NCBI RefSeq assembly: GCF_014205675.1
Contig: NZ_JACIIX010000019.1
Location: forward strand, 1-61,623
From: Novispirillum itersonii
Lineage (GTDB): Bacteria; Pseudomonadota; Alphaproteobacteria; Rhodospirillales; Rhodospirillaceae
Reading direction: 5' to 3'
DNA: 61,623 bases
Part shown: one piece after another, positions 15,681 through 24,530 of the stretch
Position numbering within the stretch: the first letter of the stretch is position 1
Layout: every line of letters begins with the position of its first letter
Translations under genes and position numbers: made by a program
The notes under the pieces: generated by a model
What the model was told of the DNA's origin: nothing
Databases searched by the model: none
The model's input: only the letters and a program-made list of their open reading frames with translations

Positions 15681-17642
15681 TCAGGGCATTGCATCCAGCG
15701 GCACCGGATAGACCGCCTCGCCGGGATCAGCCCCGCCATCCAACGCCACCCAGCGGCTGACGTCGTCGTGGTAGATCTGGTACAGGCGCAGCTTCCGCTG
15801 CAACTCATCAAGGAAGACCTGCTGCTGCGAGATGCTCCAGCTCGACCAGGTTTCCTGATCAAGATCCAGCACCTTGCTGCGGTACGGCAGATCATCGAGG
15901 TATTCGCCCATCAGGCCCAGATCAGCCAGCTTCTGGGCATTAGGGGCGTTGATTGCATTGGGGTCCCGCCCCAGTGTCGCCGCCGCCGAACGCATCCGGG
16001 CGAAGAAATCCTTGGGCGAAAGCTGCGCCGCCTGCCCGGCATCCAGAATGCTCTTCACCACCTGCTGCATGTCGGACAGCTGGTTTTTGGTCAGCAGCAC
16101 CCGCACTTCGGTGGTGGCAACGTCCGGCTTGACCAGATCACGGTCGCTGATCCACGCCGAGAACAGTGGCGGAGCCCGCGTGCCTTCGGTACGGCCAAGC
16201 CACGCCAGCTTCATGGCATGGCCCAGCAGGGCCGCATCATCCTTGACCTGATCGCCGGTTTCCTTGCTGGCCGACAGCGCCGATCCGGCCACTTCCTCGC
16301 CCCGGGCGCTGGCGTTGACCTGATCGACAATCGCATCAGAGAGACTGTCGACAATCTTGCCAAAGGCATCAACCGACCCGGATTCCACCGGATAATACAG
16401 CGGATGCGGCACCAGCGGATGGGTGGTCAGGGCCTTATACTGGGCTTCGGCCTCGGCATGGTTGGCCTTGCCCTCCGGCGTGCGCAGATGCATGGCATAC
16501 AGGGCCACGCCCCGGTGCTGGGCTTCCAGCCGCACCTGTTCGGCATCCAGCCTGGTGCCCGACAGCGGGTCATTGCCGCGCAGTGCCCCGGCATCGGTGA
16601 TCAGCACCACGTAGCGGCCGCCGAAGTTGGCCCAGTCGACCTTATCCAGCGCCGTCATCACCCCGGAATAGGCATCCTCGGAGAACCGGGCCGACGACAC
16701 CGTCGCCTGCTTCAGGCCGGAAACCTTGTCGAGAAACTCCTTCCCCGATTTAACCTGATTGGGATCGGCATACAGGCGCGACACATATTCCAGCGCCGGG
16801 GCCTTATCGATGTTGGAGCGGAAAGCGACCATGCCAAACCGCACCTTGTCAGCCAGACCGGCCTTTTCGATCCGGTCGTAGATCCGCTTCACCGCATCGC
16901 GGGTGCGGTCGATATACGGCCCCATCGAGATGGTGGAATCGATGACAAACACCACAGAGGCCGAGAAATTCCGCAGTCCGTTGGCTTTCGGGGCGGCGGC
17001 CTTGTCGGCCTTGGCCTCCTGCTGGGTCACCGACGCCACTTCCAGCAGCCGCATGCGGTGGCCGCTGGCAGCAAAGGTTTCCTCCGCCGACAGGATCGGC
17101 AGCAGATAGAACTGCTTGTTCAGGTCAACGTAGGTTTCCGGCTCGATCGACACCACCGCAGGGTCGGTCTTCCCCGCTGCCACCGTCTTCCGCAGCGGGG
17201 CCAGTGTCGCCGCCGGATTATCGGCGTTCACCAGCGTTGCCAGTGTGTCGCGGTCCTTAAACAGCAGGGAACGGTCCCGCCCCGCCGGATTGGTGAAGGC
17301 CAGCGTCATCTGCTGCTTCCACGGCAGGGTATAATCGGCGGCAATCCAGCCATCGGTCTGGCCTTTGGCGGTCAAGCCGACCTCCAGCCAGTCCGCCCCG
17401 TTTTTCTGAACACGGCCATAGACGTACAGACGGGTCAGCGCCGGTTGCGGCTTTCCGGCGGTGCCTGCCGGGTCCTTCACCAACTGGGCACCGGGGCGGG
17501 TCAGCACCCGCTGATACAGGGTCTTTTTCCCCTCCATCAGCAACGGCGCCCGCGCCGCTTCCGCCGACGATATATTCCATGCCCCGGCCAGCAGCACCGC
17601 CGCCATCAGGCACGCTTTCCCCATCGACGAAACCATCCGCAT
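15681..17642 (-). CDS. Exported vWA-domain protein with N-terminal SH3-like region
   Basis: The signal peptide (MGKACLMAAVLLAGAWNISS) leads into an SH3b-like segment (about residues 40-110, YVYGRVQKNGADWLEVGL) and then a von Willebrand A domain from about residue 225. The MIDAS motif is FVIDSTISMG near 232, with a later threonine/aspartate region VLITDAGALRG. A helical C-terminal part of about 200 residues is unassigned. AGGAG is 8 nt from the ATG at 17642. vWA domains bind protein partners through a metal ion, so this is likely a periplasmic adhesion or assembly component. It lies between the Sel1 protein and the LolD/FtsX pair in the srf operon. Confidence 0.88.
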   Translation of the reverse strand: MRMVSSMGKACLMAAVLLAGAWNISSAEAARAPLLMEGKKTLYQRVLTRPGAQLVKDPAGTAGKPQPALTRLYVYGRVQKNGADWLEVGLTAKGQTDGWIAADYTLPWKQQMTLAFTNPAGRDRSLLFKDRDTLATLVNADNPAATLAPLRKTVAAGKTDPAVVSIEPETYVDLNKQFYLLPILSAEETFAASGHRMRLLEVASVTQQEAKADKAAAPKANGLRNFSASVVFVIDSTISMGPYIDRTRDAVKRIYDRIEKAGLADKVRFGMVAFRSNIDKAPALEYVSRLYADPNQVKSGKEFLDKVSGLKQATVSSARFSEDAYSGVMTALDKVDWANFGGRYVVLITDAGALRGNDPLSGTRLDAEQVRLEAQHRGVALYAMHLRTPEGKANHAEAEAQYKALTTHPLVPHPLYYPVESGSVDAFGKIVDSLSDAIVDQVNASARGEEVAGSALSASKETGDQVKDDAALLGHAMKLAWLGRTEGTRAPPLFSAWISDRDLVKPDVATTEVRVLLTKNQLSDMQQVVKSILDAGQAAQLSPKDFFARMRSAAATLGRDPNAINAPNAQKLADLGLMGEYLDDLPYRSKVLDLDQETWSSWSISQQQVFLDELQRKLRLYQIYHDDVSRWVALDGGADPGEAVYPVPLDAMP

Positions 17643-17688
17643 TCCGGCGTCTCCTGTCATTCTCCGGCCCTGAGCGGGACCGGTCTCG

Positions 17689-18798
17689 TTATTTCAGCGC
17701 GGCGGCCGCCTCGGCATCTCCGGCATCGGCGGCTTTTTTCAGCCACTCCTTCGCCTTGTCGGTCTGCGGGCCACTGCCCCCCGGTTCCATCGCCTTCAGC
17801 ACCAGCCCCAGACGACGCTGTGCCTCGACATTGCCCGCCTGCGCCGCCGGTTCGTACCAGAAGGCGGCGGTTTCGGCATCGGCCTGCGGCAGCGGACTGG
17901 TGGCGGCACTCCACGTTGCCGGATCATACATCTTGCCCAGCGCCAGACCGGCCTCCGGGCTGCCCTGCCGCGAGGCCTGCTGCCATGCCAGCATCGCCAG
18001 ATCCAGCTTGCCGCGTGTGGTCAGGTCCTGCGCCGTGGTGATGATCTCAGCCGCCGCCGGGTTGCCGCCCAGATAACGGGCCAGATCCTCGCGGGTGTTG
18101 ATCGCCGATGCCGGGGCCTGCGCATCGGTAGCCGCCGGTTTCGCCCCTCCCAGCAGACTGTCGAGCAGGCCAAACTTCCACGCCGCCCCACCGCCGAGGA
18201 TCAGCAACACCAGAAGACCGATCAGCAACGGCAGCAGCGGGGATTTCGGCTTTTCCGGCAGCGGGTCGCGGGCCGGGGCGATCAGCTCCGGCGGTTCCTC
18301 CCGCAGCGGCGGCTCGATCCTCTGCGGGTTCGGCTCGGGCAGCAGCGGCTCCGGCTCGGGGATCAGTTCCTCCGCCATCACCGGCGGGGGCGGAGGCGGG
18401 GGGGGCATCACCGGCTCCGGGGCTTCGCCCCGGGCGAAGGACGGCGGCAGCGGCTGCACCAGTGACAGCGACGACATCTCCGGCCCGGCCGCCCCATAAG
18501 TGACCCACATCCGCAGGCGCACATTGTTCGGCAACTGCGCCAGCGGATCGAACAGGGTCGGCCCCAGCGGCACCACCGCCACCGCCCCATCCCAGCCGGG
18601 AGCAGGCAGGATCTGCGACACCTCTTCTGCCTGCCACGCCCCGGTGCTGGTCAGATAGCGTCCGCCCTGCTGGTTCTGCATGATCCGCACCGACAGCGGT
18701 TCCAGCGGATCCAGATCCGGGGTCAGGCCGGAGATCCGCAGCAGACCGTGGCCGGGGCCACGCCGGACATCAGCGATCAGTTCACTCTTAAGCGGCAT
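17689..18798 (-). CDS. Membrane protein with proline-rich linker and Sel1-like repeats
   Basis: An N-terminal globular part (about residues 1-115, with LSLVQPLPP) leads into a Pro/Glu-rich linker, one transmembrane helix (SPLLPLLIGLLVLLILGGG near residue 210), and a C-terminal region with Sel1-type tetratricopeptide repeats (AMLAWQQASRQGSPEAGLAL, AAFWYEPAAQAGNVEAQRRL, AKEWLKKAADAGDAEAAAAL). Such repeats bind proteins. Its start overlaps the SrfC stop by 11 bp, showing tight coupling. The layout (cytoplasmic head, stalk, membrane helix, periplasmic domain) parallels the two SrfA-like proteins of the same operon, although the N-terminal sequences differ. Probably an inner-membrane scaffold that works directly with SrfC. 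Confidence 0.82.
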   Translation of the reverse strand: MPLKSELIADVRRGPGHGLLRISGLTPDLDPLEPLSVRIMQNQQGGRYLTSTGAWQAEEVSQILPAPGWDGAVAVVPLGPTLFDPLAQLPNNVRLRMWVTYGAAGPEMSSLSLVQPLPPSFARGEAPEPVMPPPPPPPPVMAEELIPEPEPLLPEPNPQRIEPPLREEPPELIAPARDPLPEKPKSPLLPLLIGLLVLLILGGGAAWKFGLLDSLLGGAKPAATDAQAPASAINTREDLARYLGGNPAAAEIITTAQDLTTRGKLDLAMLAWQQASRQGSPEAGLALGKMYDPATWSAATSPLPQADAETAAFWYEPAAQAGNVEAQRRLGLVLKAMEPGGSGPQTDKAKEWLKKAADAGDAEAAAALK

Positions 18799-21493
18799 GA
18801 TGACGGATCAACTCCAAGATCTGGCCCAGACGCTGGTTCTGTTCCGGGGTCAGTTCACTGCCGGCGGCATGCCCGGCATTGCCCATGGCAAGGCTGGTGA
18901 AGGCATCCAGCCAGTCAAGGATATACAGGGCCGGATAGTTCATCGGCTGCGGCCCCAGCACCGGCAGCGCCTGCCCCAGGGACGGCGGCGGCTGGAACAG
19001 CTTCCGCCCGGCCAGCCGCGAGGAGGCCGGACGCTTGTCCAGCGGCAGCACATCCTGCCCCAGCGTATCAATGAAGCCGTTGAGCACCGAAGATACCACC
19101 GCCACCTGCCGCCCGATCAGATCGCTGCGGGTGGCCCCGGCGCGGTCCTCGGCCTCGGCCAGCAGGGCGGTCAGCCGCTCTTCCAGCCGCAGCCGCAGCG
19201 CACCGGTGACCAGTTCATCCGTCACCGCCTGAAGCGTTGCCTCATCAAGCCCAAGGAAGCGGTGCAGAGCCGGATCTTCCGGCATCGACCGCAGATGCCG
19301 CAGCCAGCCGGACATCACCGCCTGCGCGAACCGCGACGCCCGGTTGCCCGCCGCCGAAACCTCCTGCGGCGGCGGCGACAGCACCGCCTCAGCCCCGAAC
19401 CCGGACAGATCCAGCGACAGGAAACTGCCCCCGCCAAACGGGGCCGGGGCCTCCACCGCGGCCTTACCGGAGGCCGGGGGCGGCGGCACATCCGCGTCAG
19501 CCTCTGCCTTGCCATACAGGTCGCGGATGGTCCGGGACGGCAGATGCAGGGCCGTCAGCAGTTCGGCAAACAGAGCGGCGCGGGCCGCCAGCGCCGCCGT
19601 CACCGTCTGGGCCACCTGCTGCTTCTGGGCCACCGCATCGGCCCCGTCGGCCCGGTAATAGCTGCCAAGGGCGGATTCGGTCAGGCTGGCCTGAAGATGG
19701 GTGACCTGTTCGTTGATCCGCTCCAGCTTCAGTTCACGCCGTGCCACCTGCTGGAGATAACCGGTCAGACGCCCCATGCCGCCGTCGTCCAGCGCCATCA
19801 TCGCGTCCCATGCCTCCCCGGCATCGGAGAAATGGCGGTTGACGCTGTCATCCCCGACAAAGGTTTCCCGCATCTGCCCCATGCGGGCCTGCTGATTGGC
19901 AACGATCTCCACTTCCCGGCCATGGGCATCGGTGCCGATCACCCCGGCGGCCATGCCCGGCTTGCGGACCAGAAACAGGTTGTTGAACGACTGCCCCGGT
20001 GCCCACTTATCCAGCCAGTCGAACTGCTCAAACTTCTCCCGCAGGGTCAGGCGCATCATGCCATGCCAGCCGGAGCGGATCAGGTCCAGCGTCTCATCCG
20101 GGCGCGGGGCCAGACGGACGTCAAACATGGTGATCGCCCACACCAGCCCCGGCAGACGGCGGGCACGCTCTTCCGGCGTCGCCCCCTGCGTGGAGTTGAT
20201 CCAGCTTTCCAGCGCCGGGCCAAGGTCGTTGACGTCGGACTGCTTATGGCAGGGGGTGCACATCACCAGAACGTTCATTTCCTGATCGTCGGTGTAGCGC
20301 TCAAACAGATAGGCCACCTTGCCGCGCAGGATCAGCTCGGCGACCGGATCCCGGCCTTCCAGCTTTTCCGCCACTTCCCGCAGGCTGGTCACCTTCAGGC
20401 GGCCCCGGTAGCCGGGAAAATCGAGCAGATCGACCTGATCGAGCATCGGCGCCATCGGCGGCTCCGCCAGCTCAAAGGTCATTTCCCGCGACAGCGCCGC
20501 CAGCAGGGAACGGGCCAGCGTCACCGGCCCCCCCGCTCCACCATCGGGGCCGGTCAGCGGCACCAGCGAGACCTGATCACCATCATCCCGCCCCAGCCGG
20601 GACAGCATATCCACGTTCATGATGCTGTCGGCCTGCGACAGCCCGCCACCATCCGGGCGCACCAGCGCCCCCAGCTCCGCCAGAACGGTGGCGGCATGCC
20701 CCACCCGCTGCAACCCGTCGCGCAGACGCAGATAGGCCGCCGTCAGTTCCGGGATGCCGCCCCACAGCAGGCCGAACAGCGTGGCCCGGTCCTGCGGGGA
20801 CAGGCGCGGGGCCAGATCCATCGCCTTCGGCCAGAACGTCGCCTGATAGGCCTGCATCGGAATCGGGAACCGCCGCAGGAAGTAGTCCATCACATCGACC
20901 ACATCCTCCGGCGCCATCCCCGGGGTCGGGGCGGGCAGCACCCGGCGGGCCAGATCGGCCAGCACCGCCTGCATTTCGTCCGCCTTCGGGGCCAGCGCCG
21001 CCTTCTGGTGATCGAAATCCATGAAGAAGGAATTGCCGATGATCTTCAGCAGATCCGGTTCACTCAACAGATCCAGCCGCACCGGAAACCCGCTGACGCT
21101 GCTGCGGGTCTGGCGGGTAAAGCGGGTGACGATGCCGGTGGCTTCCTTGCCGCCGCCCGGCGGGTTGATGTGGGAGATGAAGTTGAGGCGGTGACCGTCC
21201 ATCACCGTTTCCAGCGCGCCGTTGGCCGAGCGCGCCAGCACCGAAATCAGGTAGGACTTCCCCGCCTGCGACAGGCCGAAGAACCCGACCGCCATCGGCC
21301 GGGCCGCCGCCCCCTGCAACCGCCGCGCCAGCACCTTGCCCCGGCGCAGCCGTTCAATCAGACCGGCGGCATCGCGGTCCAGACGCGGGCTGTCCGCCTT
21401 GGTGGCACTGACCCAGTCCACACCCTGCCCGGTGCCATCGACAATGGCGGCACAGCGGCCCACCAGCGCATCGGCAGAAACTGATCCTGTCAT
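18788..21493 (-). CDS. srfC: SrfC-like P-loop GTPase-type protein
   Basis: A large (901 residues) cytosolic protein similar to the putative virulence factor SrfC. GLSQAGKS at residues 73-80 is a clear P-loop (GxxxxGKS), and LLDFPGYRG near residue 355 fits a Walker B / G3 DxPG motif, as in dynamin-like and TRAFAC GTPases. Helical C-terminal segments follow. Its length exceeds typical GTPases, in keeping with a mechanoenzyme. GAGGACGAGAG lies just before the ATG. It starts 18 bp after srfB and overlaps the next gene. The function of SrfC is not established anywhere to my knowledge; the name comes from Salmonella SsrB-regulated factors. Confidence 0.85.
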   Translation of the reverse strand: MTGSVSADALVGRCAAIVDGTGQGVDWVSATKADSPRLDRDAAGLIERLRRGKVLARRLQGAAARPMAVGFFGLSQAGKSYLISVLARSANGALETVMDGHRLNFISHINPPGGGKEATGIVTRFTRQTRSSVSGFPVRLDLLSEPDLLKIIGNSFFMDFDHQKAALAPKADEMQAVLADLARRVLPAPTPGMAPEDVVDVMDYFLRRFPIPMQAYQATFWPKAMDLAPRLSPQDRATLFGLLWGGIPELTAAYLRLRDGLQRVGHAATVLAELGALVRPDGGGLSQADSIMNVDMLSRLGRDDGDQVSLVPLTGPDGGAGGPVTLARSLLAALSREMTFELAEPPMAPMLDQVDLLDFPGYRGRLKVTSLREVAEKLEGRDPVAELILRGKVAYLFERYTDDQEMNVLVMCTPCHKQSDVNDLGPALESWINSTQGATPEERARRLPGLVWAITMFDVRLAPRPDETLDLIRSGWHGMMRLTLREKFEQFDWLDKWAPGQSFNNLFLVRKPGMAAGVIGTDAHGREVEIVANQQARMGQMRETFVGDDSVNRHFSDAGEAWDAMMALDDGGMGRLTGYLQQVARRELKLERINEQVTHLQASLTESALGSYYRADGADAVAQKQQVAQTVTAALAARAALFAELLTALHLPSRTIRDLYGKAEADADVPPPPASGKAAVEAPAPFGGGSFLSLDLSGFGAEAVLSPPPQEVSAAGNRASRFAQAVMSGWLRHLRSMPEDPALHRFLGLDEATLQAVTDELVTGALRLRLEERLTALLAEAEDRAGATRSDLIGRQVAVVSSVLNGFIDTLGQDVLPLDKRPASSRLAGRKLFQPPPSLGQALPVLGPQPMNYPALYILDWLDAFTSLAMGNAGHAAGSELTPEQNQRLGQILELIRHHAA

Positions 21494-21511
21494 TCTCTCG
21501 TCCTCCCCCCG

Positions 21512-24500
21512 TCAACGCACAATGGTGCCGCTGTCCAGCCAGTGGCTGGTTTCACCGACCCCACGGGTCAGCAGCGTGCACAGGCGCAGGGTCAGGGTAT
21601 CGCGGGCCATGGTGGACCCGCCCCGGCTGCTGATCTGTTTGATTTCAAGGCGGTCGATCCCCTTCTTGATCACCCGCCGCAGGGATACTTCCAGCACCAT
21701 CGGGCCGTCGCCATCTTCCTCCTGCGCCGGTTTATCGCCGTACAGGGTGGCCCGGGCCTTCTGGTTGCCGGTGTTGAACTCGATCAGATACAGCGGACTG
21801 GCCCCCCAGCGCGGCGACGACAGTTGCCGGAAGCCAAGATTCATCCGGCCGCGCACCTCAAACACCGTCTCTTCCGGGAACGGGGTGTCCGGATTGTCCA
21901 GAGTGAGGTCGGCGTAATAGACATCCTCGGTCTTAATGGTCTGGGCATGGTCCATCAGCCCGATATAGCGGACCGTGGAATAGAGTTTGAAGGTATTGGC
22001 GCGGAAGAAGAAATTGGGAATCCGCCCCTGCCCCAGCACACACAGCATCGCCCCGACCGCCGCCGTGGTCTTGGGGTCGGCGATGTGGCCGTTGTGGTGG
22101 AACGGGTACCACACCCCGGTGCGGTAGTTGTGCAGCGGCACCACCCGCTCCGGCGGCAGGGCCAGCAGGCCCCGGAACAGCGATTCCACCCCCGGCAGCC
22201 GAGACGGCCGGCCGGAAATCAGCAGCACGTCACAGTCATACAGATAGGCGATTTCGCACAGGGCCTTGATCGGCTTCACGATCTCCATCTGGTCGGTGAT
22301 GAACAGCCGGTGCAGGCGGTTCATATCGACACTGACCGGCACGGTCAGCAGGTCAAACGGTTCCCGCCCCGGGCCGATCACCCGCCGGACCCCGGCGGCG
22401 AAGTACTCCAGCACCTCCGGCGATGGCTGATCACGCCCGGCCAGCAGGCTGCGCAGGGTCTCGGTGCGCGGCTCCGCCCCCTGACGCGGCTGGAACTGTT
22501 CGTATTCCTTCAGCAGGGCCAGACCGGCGGGATACAGTACCTGCAACGCCAGCTGCTGGCGCAGCACCATATCCTGCACAATCCCCGCTTCCGCCCCGAT
22601 CAGGCGCGACAGCAGCGACGCCGGATCGGCGACCCCAAAGGCCGTCAGCGCCTGTTCCAGCGCCGGGACGATCAGCTTCTGAATGGTATCGTGGACGATA
22701 TCGTCCCCGGCCACTTTGAAACCGTCGCGGAACACCTGTTCCGGCAGAATGTAGACGTTCCCGCCGCTGCCGTTATCCAGCGTGTAGTCGTTGATCACCA
22801 GATCGGTGGTGCCGCCGCCGATGTCGATCGACGCCACCCGCACCCGGCGGTCATCCGCCGTCGCCCCGCCGCGCGGACGCCGCAGCACCTTGAAGAAATC
22901 TTCCGGACGGCCGCCGAAATTGTTGGCGCATTCGGAATACAGGTACACCACCTGCGCACAGGTCGCCTCATCCCACTGGATGCGCACCCCCGGCAGACGC
23001 GGCCATGCCTTGTCGCGGTCTTCCTGCGTTTCCAGCGGGCAGACATCCGGGTGCCAGCCCAGCGCCTTCCACACCAGCCCGACCGCCTGCCGCAGCCGTT
23101 CCTCGAAAATCTGCCGTTCGGTGGTCGGCATCGACGGCGGCACGGTCAGGATCACCGTCCGCAGCTGGCGCGGCAGGTTGGCATGGCTCATCTTCATACG
23201 CTGGCCGGGGCTGTTGATCTGGCACAGGGCCTGCACCAACACTTCCGCCAGCATGAAGGTCATCAGCGAGCTGCGGCTGTAATGGGGCACAAACACCTGC
23301 AACTGCTCTTCCGGCGGCAGGGTGTGCAGGGCCACGCCCTCATCATTGATCAGGTCACCGAACGGGGTGGCGGTGGCCAGCGGTTCACTCTCCGCCTTGT
23401 TGAAGGCGATGTTGAAGCGCCAGCCCGGCTGATAGGGGGCCTCGTCCCACAGGTACCGCTTCGGGCTGGACAGGCCGGTGGAGCCTTCCGTTCCCCGGCG
23501 GCGGGCTGCCAGCCGGGCCGCTTCCGGGCCGACACGGGCAATGGTCGGCCACACAAAGGCATCGGCCCGTCCGGACTGGACTGACTGTTCTACCTTGCCG
23601 AAGGTGGCCTCAGCGAATTCCAGACGGCTCTCAAACGGTTCCTTATGCACGCAGTGCGGGCGGGTCAGGTCGCGCAGTTCCAGCTCGTAACGGGTTTTCA
23701 GGCCGTCGCCCTGCTGCGGGTGGTCCTCGATCAGGATGCCAAAGGTGCGCGAGTTGCCGACATCCAGCACCATATCGACCGGGATCGGCCGGTGAATATC
23801 ATCCGGGCGGTTGGACAGCAGGCGGATGCGCGGCGGGGCCGCCTTTTCGCCCAGCAGCCACAGGATATTCAGGTAGTGGGCAAAATACCGGTGCTGGCGG
23901 GCATTCTCGGCAATGTCATCCACATCCAGCCGCGACCGGGTCTCGGCCTCGCTGACCTGCTGGCGCAGCCAGTCGGTCACCCACTTCTGTTCGCAGAACC
24001 ACGCCGCATCCTGCCCCCGCCACGCCAGTTCAAAACGGGCCCCGGACTCGACATCCTTCAGGCTGGGGGTCAGATAGGCCGCACCGGACACCTCGGTATC
24101 ATAGACCGTGGTGTCGAAGGCCAACACCACGCGGTGGGTGTAGCCATCACGGTCCTCGCCCGGCGGCAGGGCCACAATCCGCGCCCGCGCCCAGTTGGCC
24201 GGGCCCCGCACGAAGCTGCCGCCCTGCCGCAGCAGGAACGGCACCGGCAGCCACACATCCGACAACAGCTTCAGGGTATCGGCAACCCCGGTTTCCAGGG
24301 CTTCCACCGGGGTGGTCAGCACCCGGGTCGCCGGATGGACCGTGCCGCCGCGCACCGGATCATCCTCCAGCCGCACCAGCGCCGGGCTGCCTTCGATCCG
24401 CGCGAACTGGCCCGGCACCTCCTTCTTCAGATCAAGCGTCAGGCCAAAATCCATGAACTGGACCCCGGTGCGCATGATCAGGGTGGCGTCTTCCTCGAAG

Positions 24501-24520
24501 CGGATTACTTCTGCCAGCAT
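21512..24520 (-). CDS. srfB: SrfB-like protein with Hsp70/actin-type ATPase fold
   Basis: A 1002-residue cytosolic protein similar to SrfB. Two phosphate-binding motifs of the Hsp70/actin superfamily are visible: VLDVGNSRTFG near residue 252 (phosphate 1) and SIDIGGGTTDLVIND near residue 565 (phosphate 2). Between and after them are large family-specific regions. ISGRPSRLPGVESLFR near 770 fits the adenosine-binding motif. The ATG at 24520 has GAGGAA 6 nt upstream; a TTG at 24541 would overlap the SrfA-like gene. It is the central gene of srfA-srfB-srfC, with only 10 and 18 bp to its neighbours. A chaperone- or actin-like ATPase acting with the SrfC GTPase is the best inference. Confidence 0.88.
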   Translation of the reverse strand: MLAEVIRFEEDATLIMRTGVQFMDFGLTLDLKKEVPGQFARIEGSPALVRLEDDPVRGGTVHPATRVLTTPVEALETGVADTLKLLSDVWLPVPFLLRQGGSFVRGPANWARARIVALPPGEDRDGYTHRVVLAFDTTVYDTEVSGAAYLTPSLKDVESGARFELAWRGQDAAWFCEQKWVTDWLRQQVSEAETRSRLDVDDIAENARQHRYFAHYLNILWLLGEKAAPPRIRLLSNRPDDIHRPIPVDMVLDVGNSRTFGILIEDHPQQGDGLKTRYELELRDLTRPHCVHKEPFESRLEFAEATFGKVEQSVQSGRADAFVWPTIARVGPEAARLAARRRGTEGSTGLSSPKRYLWDEAPYQPGWRFNIAFNKAESEPLATATPFGDLINDEGVALHTLPPEEQLQVFVPHYSRSSLMTFMLAEVLVQALCQINSPGQRMKMSHANLPRQLRTVILTVPPSMPTTERQIFEERLRQAVGLVWKALGWHPDVCPLETQEDRDKAWPRLPGVRIQWDEATCAQVVYLYSECANNFGGRPEDFFKVLRRPRGGATADDRRVRVASIDIGGGTTDLVINDYTLDNGSGGNVYILPEQVFRDGFKVAGDDIVHDTIQKLIVPALEQALTAFGVADPASLLSRLIGAEAGIVQDMVLRQQLALQVLYPAGLALLKEYEQFQPRQGAEPRTETLRSLLAGRDQPSPEVLEYFAAGVRRVIGPGREPFDLLTVPVSVDMNRLHRLFITDQMEIVKPIKALCEIAYLYDCDVLLISGRPSRLPGVESLFRGLLALPPERVVPLHNYRTGVWYPFHHNGHIADPKTTAAVGAMLCVLGQGRIPNFFFRANTFKLYSTVRYIGLMDHAQTIKTEDVYYADLTLDNPDTPFPEETVFEVRGRMNLGFRQLSSPRWGASPLYLIEFNTGNQKARATLYGDKPAQEEDGDGPMVLEVSLRRVIKKGIDRLEIKQISSRGGSTMARDTLTLRLCTLLTRGVGETSHWLDSGTIVR

Positions 24521-24530
24521 CCCCGGTTCC

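Noticed and set aside
15204-18041. A 945-codon open frame on the plus strand
   Set aside because: It lies antisense to the vWA, ATPase and Sel1 genes, is rich in Arg/Pro/His/Gln and has no recognisable domain. It is a GC-rich shadow frame.
18680-21484. A 934-codon open frame on the plus strand
   Set aside because: It mirrors srfC on the other strand and has shadow-type composition with no motifs.
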